64,000 nucleotides of DNA from Alphaproteobacteria bacterium (GTDB lineage: Bacteria > Pseudomonadota > Alphaproteobacteria > UBA9219 > RFNS01), in assembly GCA_037200005.1 (NCBI GenBank), contig JBBCGY010000001.1, forward strand, positions 1,755,103 through 1,819,102, given 5' to 3'. The stretch's first letter is position 1. Every line of letters starts with the position of its first letter. Of this stretch, positions 25,770-35,924 are shown in pieces. A program made the position numbers and the translations under genes. The notes beneath the pieces were generated by a model. That model was not told the origin of the DNA. It ran no database searches and saw only the letters and a list, made by a program, of their open reading frames with translations.

Positions 25770-27513
25770 ATGCCCACCCTTAAGCAAGCCATCGACCTGC
25801 ACCGCGCCGGAAAGCTGCCGGAGGCGGAGCGCGCCTATCGCGCTATCGTGACGGCGAGCCCGCGCGAGGCCGATGCCTGGTCGCTGCTCGGCGTCGCGCT
25901 CGAGGGCCAGGGCAAGGCCGGAGAAGCCGTCGCGGCGATCCGCCGGGCGGTGGCGCTCGATCCCAAAGCGCCGTTGTTCCGATTCCATCTCGGCAACGCA
26001 TTCATGGCCTCGGGCGACGCCGAAGCCGCCGCCAAGGAACTCCAGCTCGCGGCGCGGATGCAGCCCGATCTGGCCGAGGCGCATTACAATCTCGGCAACG
26101 CGCTGCGCGCCATCGGCAACAACCCGGCGGCCATCGCGGCATACCGCGACTGCCTGCGCTATATGCCGACGCTGCATCAGGCGCGCAACAATCTCGCGCT
26201 GCTGATTTCGGCGGCGGGCGATTACGACGGCGCGTTCGCCGAGCTGCAGCACGTGCTGGCCGAAGACCCCGGTAATATCCAGGCGCGCGTCAATCTCGCC
26301 AATATCGCCGATGAATCCGGGCGCCGCGACATGGCCTATCAGGAAGCGCTCAAGGCGGTAAAGCTCAATCCGAATTATCCCGACGCGCTGTTCGTTTTCG
26401 GCCTCGCCTGCATCAGGCTGGGTCGCGACAAGGACGCCATCGCCGCCTATCGCCGCCTGGTCGAGATCGATACCGGCAATTTCGCCGCCTGGGACAATTA
26501 CGCCCAATGCCTGCAAGCGACCGGCGACTACGCCGGGGCCGAGGCGAGCTATAAGAAGGCGCTGGCGATCAAGCCCGACGATCCGGACGTCAATTATCAC
26601 ATAGCCCTGCTCGATCTGCTGCTGGGCCGCCTCGACCAGGGATTCGCCGGTTATGCCTGGCGCTTCAAGGCTATCAAACTCCTCAAGCGCGCGGCGGTTC
26701 CCGCGCCGCTATGGGATGGAAGCGATCCGGCGGGGAAAACCATTCTCGTCGCCGACGAGCAGGGCTTCGGCGACAGCATCATGTTCTGCCGCTATTTGCC
26801 GCTGCTGCGGTCGCGCGGCGCGCAAGTGATCTATGCCTGCCGCGCGCCGCTGCAGTCCTTATTGCAGGGATGGGACGGCGCGGACCGGTTTGTCGCGCTG
26901 GGCGACGCGGCGAAGACGGTTTGCGACGCCCATGCGTCGATGATGGATTTGCCGCATCTGATGGGCACGGGGCCGGACGCCATGCCGGGACGCATTCCCT
27001 ATATCCCGGTTCCTCCCGGCGACGTCCCGCCCGAACTGGCCGAGGAAAAGAATCTGCGCGTCGGCATCGTCTGGGCAGGCAACAAGGATCACAAGCACGA
27101 TCATCGCCGCTCGATCGAATTTTCCGCGTTCAGCGCGATCTGCGGCGTCGAAGGCGTGCGGTATTACAATCTTTTGCGCCCGTCCGATTTGCGCGGCGAG
27201 GAGGCGGCGCGATTTCGGCAAGCTCGGTATCGCCGATCTTGGCGCGAAGATAGGCGATTTCGCCGATACGGCGCGGTTCATGGCGGCGCTTGATCTGGTG
27301 ATCGCGGTGGACACGTCGACCGTGCATCTTGCGGGAGCGCTGGGCAAACCGGTCTGGGTGCTGCTGCCGACCGGGCCAGACTGGCGCTGGCAGACGGAGG
27401 GCCGGGACAGCGCATGGTATCCGACGGCAAAACTTTACCGTCAGAGCAATTTCAACGACTGGCCGGAGGTTCTGGCGCGCGTCAGGCGGGATTTAGCCGC
27501 CATGACAGGTTAG
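25770..27513 (+). CDS. TPR protein with C-terminal glycosyltransferase-like domain, frameshifted
   Basis: About 580 residues across one T insertion near 27209 (CGATTTCGG instead of CGATTCGG). Residues 1-300 hold about eight tetratricopeptide repeats (patterns like AEAHYNLGNALRAIGNNPAAI). The second half has a GT9/GT41-like fold: LVADEQGFGDSIMFCRYLP, then VGIVWAGN, and ends DLVIAVDTSTVHLAGALGKPVWVLLP, the heptosyltransferase-like nucleotide-binding block. This architecture is common in Rhodospirillales and Rhizobiales, and is probably for protein or polysaccharide glycosylation. The acceptor is unknown. Confidence 0.85.
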
Positions 27514-27525
27514 GCCGGCGACAGT

Positions 27526-27652
27526 TTAGCCCTGGCGAGCCTTATAGCGCGGATTCTTCTTATTGATGACATAGACGCGGCCCTTGCGGCGGACGATGCG
27601 GCAATTTGGCATCGCGCTTTTTGAGCGAACGCAGTGAGTTAGCGATTTTCAT
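27526..27652 (-). CDS. rpmJ: 50S ribosomal protein L36 (frameshifted in this assembly)
   Basis: A short gene on the minus strand. Read across one A insertion (AAA at the GCC-AAA-TTG point; AA restores the frame) it gives 41 residues: [14 protein letters not shown], then [19 protein letters not shown], ending KARQG. This is the standard alphaproteobacterial L36 length, with the Cys and basic residues of the family. The 127-nt length equals 42 codons plus one base. A candidate promoter lies about 50 bases upstream. An apparently broken ribosomal protein is strong evidence that the indels here are artefacts. Confidence 0.9.
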
Positions 27653-27702
27653 TTTTTCCAACCTTCCGCATCAAGCGGCCATAAATCCCTGTAAGGCCGG
27701 GA

Positions 27703-27731
27703 AACTAGGGATATAACCCCCTCCTTGTCAA
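27703..27731 (-). promoter_or_regulatory. Candidate sigma-70 promoter of rpmJ
   Basis: On the minus strand, TTGACA (27726-27731) lies 17 bases from a weak -10 (CTAGTT), about 50 bases ahead of the rpmJ start. The -35 is consensus and the -10 is poor, so this is a candidate only. Confidence 0.4.
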
Positions 27732-27905
27732 GCAAGGAAAATGCGCCTTGAGCAAGTTTCATATATATCAGTCTGTTACAAGGGCTTATCCTTCTTGTGC
27801 CATTTTTGCACCTGCACGCTTTATTGAATGACTCCGCCTTGAAACATCTTGCCTAAACTCCATATTAATATTCAACTACTAGAGTGTAATTATGGATTAA
27901 GGCTA

Positions 27906-28025
27906 ATGCGTCTTAAACCAGTTCCCGGCGAAGCACAGAAACCGGGAGCGATGCTCGAGGGAGAAACGATACTGACCAGTCAGTTCACAACTCTCGCCGC
28001 CCAGCGCCCCCATCGCCGCTATTAA
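27906..28025 (+). CDS. Possible small protein, 39 residues
   Basis: ATG at 27906 to TAA at 28025, with AAGG four bases before the ATG. It starts MRLKPVPGEAQKPG and ends basic (RPHRRY). There is no recognised family and no signal or membrane segment. It lies 210 bases ahead of phoH in the same direction. It could be a leader peptide or chance. Confidence 0.25.
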   Translation: MRLKPVPGEAQKPGAMLEGETILTSQFTTLAAQRPHRRY

Positions 28026-28120
28026 TCTTTTTGTTACAAAAAATCACCCCGCTTCGACGTCCTTCCAGGGACGGCGTTGTCATGACCTGTTTCGTTTATC
28101 TTACGTCAACTTGAAAACCC

Positions 28121-28188
28121 GAAAAACACTCGGTCGCTTTCGCATGGCTTCTCCGCTGCTGCGGCGTGGCGGCGACGGAGTGTTTTCC
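28121..28188 (+). promoter_or_regulatory. Long hairpin in phoH leader
   Basis: AACACTCGGTCGC (28125-28137) pairs with GCGACGGAGTGTT (28172-28184), 12 of 13 pairs, around a 34-base loop. It ends about 50 bases before the phoH start. It may terminate, stabilise or regulate the phoH transcript. Confidence 0.45.
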
Positions 28189-28234
28189 GAGTTTTACAAG
28201 CGGACTGACCACATCTCTAACCCAGGAGAGCTTT

Positions 28235-29000
28235 ATGAGCAGAAGATCGCACCGTAGCAGAATCGAGTTAACGTCTGTGCGTCGTGATGACAAGAAATTC
28301 AATGTCGAGCCGATCTTCAAGAAAAAGGGCGCTTGGGATCCCTTAAGCAATCCCGCCTTCGAGCGCCGCGATCAAAGCTATATCCGCACCGTCAAGCCGC
28401 AGAACCCGAACCAGGCCGCGCTGATGGAGGCGATGGCCGCGCATAACCTGGTGGTCGCCGTCGGGCCGGCGGGCACCGGCAAGACCTATCTCGCCATCAC
28501 CGCTGCGGTGGAGGCACTCGAAGCCGGGCGGGTCGACCGCATCATCCTGTCCCGCCCCGCCGTCGAAGCGGGCGAGCATCTCGGGTTCCTGCCCGGCGCG
28601 CTCGAAGAGAAAATGTCGCCCTATCTGAGGCCGCTGTATGACGCGCTCAACGACCGCCTCGGCAGCAAGCGCCTCAAGCAGCTGATGATGGACGGCGCCA
28701 TCGAGATCGCCCCCATCGGCTTCATGCGCGGGCGGACGCTCAACAACGCTTTCGTCGTGATCGACGAAGCACAGAACTGCACCTACACCCAGATCAAGAT
28801 GCTGCTGACGCGGCTTGGATGGCACTCGACGATGGTGCTGACCGGCGATCCTGACCAGACCGACTTGCTGGAAGGCATGTCGGGCCTCGCCGATATCGCC
28901 AAGCGGCTGGAGACTCTGTCCCGGCATCGCCGTGGTGCGCCTGACCGACCGCGACGTGGTGCGCCACCCGTTGGTCGCGACGATGCTGGGCGTGTTGTAG
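28235..29000 (+). CDS. phoH: PhoH family P-loop ATPase, frameshifted
   Basis: About 254 residues across one C insertion near 28921 (TCCCGGC instead of TCCGGC). The start at 28235 has an excellent GGAGAG. Walker A is GPAGTGKTY and Walker B VVIDEAQNC, with SRPAVEAGEHLGFLPG and TGDPDQTDL, all canonical PhoH blocks. PhoH proteins are predicted RNA-associated ATPases. It is short (no KH domain) and stands apart from the ybeY-corC-lnt cluster it usually precedes in proteobacteria, so it may be a separate PhoH paralogue. Confidence 0.9.
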
Positions 29001-29020
29001 AACCTCGTATCATCGAAAAC

Positions 29021-29054
29021 GGCCGTCATTCCCGCTTTTGCGGAAATGACGGCC
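29021..29054 (+). terminator. Strong hairpin after phoH
   Basis: GGCCGTCATT-CCCGC / GCGGA-AATGACGGCC, a stem of about 15 bp with a TTTT loop, 20 bases after the phoH stop, followed by CTCCTTTTCT. A good intrinsic terminator. The half-site GCCGTCATTCC also occurs in the palindrome at 9352. Confidence 0.75.
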
Positions 29055-29174
29055 CTCCTTTTCTGCCTGCAAAAACCATGAAAGTATTTAATTCGCTCGG
29101 CGCATGATTTTGGCGCGTGATACCATGTCTTTTGCAGATGGCATTGCAATTATTAAGTTAATAAGGAGATTATT

Positions 29175-29641
29175 ATGTCAAGCGAAGAGACGATAAATCA
29201 ATGGAGCCTCCGTCACCTTATAGAGGCGACGCGAGAAATCACCAGCGACAGCAGGCGAGCCAACCGCGTGGCGGGGCAGGATGTGAAGGACTATTCAAGG
29301 CTCGCACCAGGCCAGGAAGCCCTTCGGAAGCGCCCGAAGAGCAGGTCGCAGCCATCGTCGGCACGCTTATCAATGTCGTCGCTTTTGAAGACATGAATCA
29401 GTCGCCGCGGGTGCGCATGGACGCTCTGCTCGCCATTGGAAATATCGCCAAGGCAAGGCCCGATGCGGTTCACGATGATGCCAAGACTCTCATCGCCAGA
29501 ATTGCTCATCCGGACAATGGCGATCATGAAGGAGTTCGCCATTGGGCCACAGTCTTATGCACTCAGCTTGGCATTCAACCGTCTCCTGAAAGGAGCATGT
29601 CGAGCGCGCGGTTTAATAAGCAGGCTTTGCAAAATGGCTGA
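29175..29641 (+). CDS. Unknown helical protein, frameshifted
   Basis: About 155 residues when joined across one indel between 29290 and 29335. The start has AAGGAG (TAATAAGGAGATTATT before the ATG). The N-terminal part is MSSEETINQWSLRHLIEATREI. The C-terminal part, SPRVRMDALLAIGNIAKARPDA, then HEGVRHWATVLCTQLG, has a HEAT-like helical look. No family recognised. It is first of four consecutive unrecognised genes (29175-31238). Confidence 0.6.
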
Positions 29642-29687
29642 CCGGCGCGGGATTTTATAAACTTACGTTTTCATGAAGGAGAGTATG

Positions 29688-30173
29688 ATGTCCAGAGGCC
29701 GCATCGCACCCGAAGATAGCGTAGAGGACGCCGCTATCAAGCTTGCCATACCGGATATGACGCGCCCCGAAGAAGTTCATATGAAATCTTTGGTGATTTT
29801 AAGTCGGCTAGCGGAGCTGGGCGATCTAAGCAATCCCAGCGGCACGATCCGGCATAAGAGAATCCTTATGCACGCCGATGAGCTTGGGCTGTATGGAGAC
29901 AAACCCTGGAAGCTGTACAATTTAATATGCGACGAAGACATGGAAAAAATGTCTGCGCTCGTTAGCGGCTGCCATCATCACATCGGAATTACCGCCGGGC
30001 CCTTGTCTCGGGCCATAAAGGCCGGTTGGGCCCATGGCTTTTTCGACGTGGATGATGTCGTGCGCCAGGTGCAAGACCGCATTCCCGGCTACAAGAAAAT
30101 CCTTCCCGATCTTCCGGCCAAGCCGGGTTTTGGGCCGAGTTCAGCGCCGGGATCGGCGCTTACGCCTCAATAA
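29688..30173 (+). CDS. Unknown protein, about 161 residues
   Basis: The ATG at 29688 (another at 29685) follows AAGGAG with good spacing. Features: LAIPDMTRPEEVHMKSL, HKRILMHADELGLYGDKPWK, SGCHHHIGIT, and a proline-rich C-terminus (PAKPGFGPSSAPGS). No signal peptide or membrane span. The C-HHH cluster could bind a metal. Its leader TTTTCATGAAGGAG is repeated before the next gene. Confidence 0.6.
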   Translation: MSRGRIAPEDSVEDAAIKLAIPDMTRPEEVHMKSLVILSRLAELGDLSNPSGTIRHKRILMHADELGLYGDKPWKLYNLICDEDMEKMSALVSGCHHHIGITAGPLSRAIKAGWAHGFFDVDDVVRQVQDRIPGYKKILPDLPAKPGFGPSSAPGSALTPQ

Positions 30174-30194
30174 GTTTTCATGAAGGAGGACACC

Positions 30195-30386
30195 ATGTCT
30201 CAAGACCCAAGCGACGCAGCCCACTTCTGGGCCATGATGAACCGGGCCAACAGCCAAATGCAGGCCAAGCTTGAGCGTAGGGTAGACCGTGGAGAGGTAC
30301 ATAAAGAACACCCTCAGCAACCGGCCAGACCGGGCTCGAAGCCGGATTCTGGAACGGGTTCGGTGCCGCCGCCCGCGCCCAAATAA
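30195..30386 (+). CDS. Small hydrophilic protein, 63 residues
   Basis: The ATG at 30195 follows AAGGAGG. It has an N-terminal helix (DAAHFWAMMNRANSQMQAKLERR) and a Pro/Gly-rich disordered end. No family recognised. It starts 22 bases after the previous gene, in the same small cluster. Confidence 0.5.
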   Translation: MSQDPSDAAHFWAMMNRANSQMQAKLERRVDRGEVHKEHPQQPARPGSKPDSGTGSVPPPAPK

Positions 30387-30443
30387 GGCGCATCCGTCCT
30401 GCGTATTCGTGAATGATTATTTATTCGGGAGTATAAAGGTTTT

Positions 30444-31238
30444 ATGAATAGTCCGACGCCAGGATTTTTAACCAGAACGACGCCTCGCGGCGCTGGCTTC
30501 GCGCCGGAGATGCGGATCGAGATTCCTAAGGAGCGGCGGGTGGAACTGGCGGTTCTCGGCCAGCGCCCGCTCAGCGCCAGGGAAAGCGACCGGCTCGATC
30601 TTCCCGCCGCCGCCGCCACGCTGAGCGACCGTCAGAAAGCCATGTTCGCGCCGGATGAAAGTCTCGGCGCTTTCTTTATTGCGAGCCGCGATAATGTGTA
30701 TACGCCGTTTGCCGTCGATCCCAAAGCCAGCCCGGATGATCTGCACCGGACGTTTCTGGACGTAGCGACGGCGCTTGCCGCGAATATTACCACGGTTCGT
30801 CCCACATACGAGCGCATAAACGACCAGCCGGAAGTGCCGCTGACGCCGGAGCAAGCGCAAAAAGTCGCCACCGATATCGTTCCGCTTTTCGCCGATACCC
30901 TGGCGGTGCATCATGCCTTTTTTGGCCTTAGAAAGGGCGCGGCGATCATGACCTACTGGCAGGAACTTATGCTGCCGCCGGATGAAGGGTGCCCGTATCT
31001 ATGGCACACGGATTCCCCGCGACCGGCAAATCCTGACACCCCGCGGCCCGTCCCGCTCAGCTACCTGATGCGCTCAACGTCGCCCGCGAATATGAAACGC
31101 CGGGGCGAGCTTTACCGGACGGGGGAGAACCAGCTTGGCCTGATCGTGGCCGACAGCACCGAACACCAGACCAATATTCCCGAACGTCCTGTCTGGTCGA
31201 GCTTCTCCCGGCTGGAAATCTATCCGAACTTTGATTGA
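30444..31238 (+). CDS. Unknown protein with HTD motif, 264 residues
   Basis: No frameshift. A basic N-terminus (MNSPTPGFLTRTTPRG) is followed by a helical middle, then CPYLWHTDSPRP and later ADSTEHQTN and SFSRLEIYP. An HxD with a downstream His in a beta-rich C-terminal half resembles the metal site of 2-oxoglutarate/Fe(II) dioxygenases or the DUF1826-like fold, but this is a guess from spacing. It is cytoplasmic by appearance and ends 21 bases before the convergent guaB stop. Confidence 0.55.
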   Translation: MNSPTPGFLTRTTPRGAGFAPEMRIEIPKERRVELAVLGQRPLSARESDRLDLPAAAATLSDRQKAMFAPDESLGAFFIASRDNVYTPFAVDPKASPDDLHRTFLDVATALAANITTVRPTYERINDQPEVPLTPEQAQKVATDIVPLFADTLAVHHAFFGLRKGAAIMTYWQELMLPPDEGCPYLWHTDSPRPANPDTPRPVPLSYLMRSTSPANMKRRGELYRTGENQLGLIVADSTEHQTNIPERPVWSSFSRLEIYPNFD

Positions 31239-31245
31239 GTTTCTA

Positions 31246-32767
<1,522 letters not shown>

Positions 32768-32900
32768 AGGGATAAACCAAAGTTGCAGGGCACTATAACC
32801 AAGGAAACCGGAAATAGAAAGCGCGGTTTTGCGCTTAAGCCGGCTCATTTTTGGGGAAAAGCATCCTCGGTTTGCCGGAAAGCTCCCCCACCGCCGCGCA

Positions 32901-33330
32901 TCAAAGGCATGATATCGCGGGCCACAAATCTTTGTGTTCCTCGAGAATAGGCATGATCTGGCGGCGAACATCGCCGGGCAGCGCCCCCTGCCGCTTCCAG
33001 CTTTTCCAGCCCGTCGCGGATAAACTCGCCGGGCGTTTTCACCGCGCCGCCCGGATGGGTGGCGCCCTCGACGCCATATTTGAGAGCGATATTCGCGAAG
33101 CCAGATCGACCAGAGGCTGTATTTCCGTCTCCCGGTTGAGGTCTTCGCCCATCTCGCGCGAGAATATCACCATCTCCGCCGTGCCGCGAAAACTGTTCGT
33201 GCCCGTGATCCTCTTGCCGTCATAATAGCTGCCTGTCCGGCGTACAGAACGCCCTCCTCCAGCAACAGCCCCTCATAAAAGGGCGAGGCGGTTCCGGCGT
33301 TTCGTAACCGTGATCTTCGGATATAGTCAT
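32901..33330 (-). CDS. Small partner of HipA-like kinase, frameshifted
   Basis: About 140 residues when read across at least three indels. The start at 33330 has a textbook TTAAGGAGG. Readable pieces: GLLLEEGVLYAG, then YYDGKRITGTNSFRG, REMGEDLNRETEIQPLVDLA, NIALKYGVEGATHPGGAVK, and the end MPILEEHKDLWPAISCL. No family recognised. It begins 12 bases after the kinase gene stop, so they form an operon. It is not the DUF3037 protein that often accompanies HipA_2 kinases. Confidence 0.5.
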
Positions 33331-33342
33331 GATGATACCTCC

Positions 33343-34197
33343 TTAAATGCCTAAATCGATTGCCGCGCGGATCAAAGGGCGCAGATTATCGCGGCGGGCG
33401 ATGAGACTGTCCTTGATGATTTGCATGTCGCCCATGCTGTGAAAAGCGGTTCGGGCAAGCGGTCAATCGAATCCCTAATGAAGGAATCCGGCAGGGATTG
33501 AATGACATCGATGGTTTGCTCGACTTCAGGCACCCCGGCGGCGATCTGATCGAAGGCGCGCGCTGAACATTTCCTGATATTGTCATGCTCCTGCCCGCCC
33601 GATGGGAAAAGAGGCGGAATGCCTCATCGCTTCCATCCAGGCATGCAGAACCGAAATCGATATAGGCCTTGGCGGGGCCAGCGGAGGGATCATAAACAAT
33701 CTGCCCTCTATGCCGGTCGCCGCATATGATCCATTGGTCGAAAATTGAAATTTGCGCGAGCGAACGATCGGCAAGAAGAACTTCGTCGGGCGGACTATCT
33801 CGCGTGTAGGGGAAGGCCCGCAACGACGCCACGCGATAATCATGAGGCTCGCTCTCATCCCGCCGCCATAAGCGCGTGGGAGGAATCGGCAGGCAATGGC
33901 GCGGCCTAGATCGGAAAAGAGTTTCTCGCGACCGCCAGTTATCCTGCCTTCGGGATTCCCGTTTTTGACGACAGTGAGCCTGCCAGCCCGGTCCCGCGCC
34001 CATACGGCGTTTTCCGACCCGCTGTTAATCTCATGAGGAAGAAGAAGGCACAGAGTTCTGGCGACATTCCGGAAATCCTCAAGCGCAACTGGTTTGAAAG
34101 CATCCGCGCCCGTCACCACCGGCCTGTCGCGCCACTCGGCGGCGATTTCCGGCGTGATCGTCGGCGTGAAGAAATTTTCGAGCGAAGTCCAGGTCAT
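33343..34197 (-). CDS. HipA_2-like kinase candidate, frameshifted
   Basis: About 284 residues across at least three indels. The N-lobe piece ENAVWARDRAGRLTVVKN carries a candidate ATP-binding Lys, followed by a helix with REKLFSDLGRAIACRFLP. The catalytic part is FDQWIICGDRHRGQIVYD, then KAYIDFGSACLDGSD: a D-R-H-x-G-x-I type loop and a DFG-like metal site, as in HipA_2/PI-kinase-like proteins. The C-terminus reads MGDMQIIKDSLIARRDNLRP. Its partner gene follows after 12 bases. HipA-fold kinases include toxins that phosphorylate translation proteins, but no such role is shown here. Confidence 0.6.
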
Positions 34198-34257
34198 GCG
34201 CGGAGTTTACCGCGCAAAATTAGTTTCACGAACAGTCAATTAAGGTTAACGCACCCG

Positions 34258-35042
34258 TTAGCCGCCCGGATTTTGCCGCTCGAACAACAGCCTTAACCCG
34301 TCCAGCGTCACCAGCTGATCTACGATCTCGATGGTGGCGCTGGCGTTTGAATGAGAGGGGCAAGCCCTCCGGTGGCGATCACTTTCGCGCCGCCGCCAAG
34401 CTCTTTGCGGATGCGCGCAACGATGGCGTCGGTCTGGCCCGCATAGCCGAAGACTAGGCCGCTTTGCATCGCCTCGGCCATCGTCTCGCCGATGGCGCGC
34501 GGCGGCGCGGCGAATTCTACCCGGTGCAGCCGCGAGGCCCGCTGAAACAGCGCGTCCATCGAGATGCCGATGCCGGGCGCGATGGCCCCGCCCAGATAAT
34601 CGCCGTTCGCGGCGATGGCGTTGAAGGTCGTGGCGGTGCCGTAATCGACAACGATGGCCGGGCCGCCATATTTGGCGAAAGCGCCGACGGCGTCGCAGAT
34701 GCGATCCGCGCCGACTTCCACCGGACCTTTATAATGGATGGCAATGCCGATATCGCCCTGCGCCGAGACGAAGAAGGCCTCGGTCTTGAAATAGCGCCGC
34801 GCCAGTTCGGACAGCATGCGGCTCATCGGCGGCACGACGCTGGAGATCGCGACATGGCGGATATCGCCGAGCTTCAGCCCGCCATGCGCCAGCAGCGCCT
34901 GCAGCGCCATGCCGTATTCATCTGCGGTCTTGTCTCTGTCGGTGCCGATGCGCCAATCGCCGGCAAGCTCGGCGTCCTTGCCGCGCCCGCGATAGACGCC
35001 GATGACGACATTAGTGTTTCCGACATCCAGAGCCAGCAGCAT
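34258..35042 (-). CDS. coaX: Type III pantothenate kinase, one frameshift near the end
   Basis: About 261 residues across a one-base deletion near 34345; the 785-nt length is one short of 262 codons. It phosphorylates pantothenate, the first CoA-specific step. Motifs: LALDVGNTNVVIGVY (P-loop-like), VGADRICDAVG, VVDYGTATTF and the GGLAPL region. The C-terminus after the indel (TIEIVDQLVTLDGLRLLFERQ) matches the usual CoaX end. It starts 3 bases after the ligase gene, so they are one unit. Confidence 0.93.
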
Positions 35043-35045
35043 CGC

Positions 35046-35818
35046 TTACTCTCCTGCCTTGCGCAGCAACTCGGACGACAATTTTCCCAGCCGCTCGCGG
35101 ATGAATTCCAGCACGCGCGCGGTCGCGCGGTCGTTGTCGATCCCCTTGACCAGCGCGTCGACAATCTCGGATGGCCTTTTAATTCTTCGGCGGCGGCGGC
35201 AAGCAGCGGCAGCGCCCTTACGACATTGTCGCAGATATTGATCGTCGCGGTCCGTGCCGTTCGCGACAAGGGGTTGAGATCGATGGAAATGACTTTCTTG
35301 CCCCAGGCTATCAGCGCCTCGTGCGGTCGCCATCCTCCAGGCACACGACGACGACATCGGCCTTGGCGATGCCCTGGCTATCGACGCTGCCGCGCGCGGA
35401 GGCGAGATTAGGAACCTTGGCGTCCGGATTGACCCCGAGAACCTCCCCGGCGCCATGGGATTGCAGAAACTCGGCGATTTTCTTTTCGCGCTCCGCCGTG
35501 CGGCCGTAGAAGACATTGACCTCGAGCTTGGCCGGAATCGCCTTCCCGAGTTCGGCCAGCGCTCAGGCGCGAGAACGGCGGTGTTGCCGTTAATGCTGAT
35601 GACCGGATGCTCGGCTTGCAGCAAAAGCGCGGCGGCGGCGCGGATATCCTGGCGGACGGGTTCGGGCGTCGCCTCGCCCAGCAGATAATCGAAGGCTTCG
35701 CCCCGCCATGGGCGATCGGCCCGGTTTCGGCCACAAGGCCGGTCTGCCGGTGATGCTCGATAGCCTCGCGCATCCGCAAGCTCGCGGCGCGGGGATGATT
35801 ATCAGGAACGCTGGACAT
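35046..35818 (-). CDS. Archaeal-type 4-phosphopantoate/pantoate-beta-alanine ligase (PPS), frameshifted
   Basis: About 258 residues when four one-base deletions are repaired (near 35703, 35562, 35323 and 35180). The pieces match the archaeal PPS/DUF137 family in order: [103 protein letters not shown]. In archaea the enzyme joins 4-phosphopantoate and beta-alanine using ATP; a pantoate-using version has also been proposed. Lying next to coaX suggests it supplies pantothenate or phosphopantothenate for CoA, in place of PanC. The family call is strong; its substrate here is inferred. Confidence 0.85.
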
Positions 35819-35924
35819 GGGGCCTTTATAGACCGCGCCCTACCCGGCGGCAAATCGATTCCCTATTGCCGCCATAATTTTTCTGGCATAATCGGCCTGC
35901 TGAAAAATTAAAGGATGAAAACAA

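Larger units (their letters stand above)
27653..28234. other. 582-bp rpmJ-phoH intergenic region
   Basis: The stretch is notably AT-richer than its neighbours between about 27700 and 27900. It holds the rpmJ promoter candidate, a possible 39-codon reading frame (27906-28025) and a long hairpin (28121-28188) just before phoH. I see no tRNA. The A/T-rich middle could contain promoters for both divergent directions. Confidence 0.5.
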
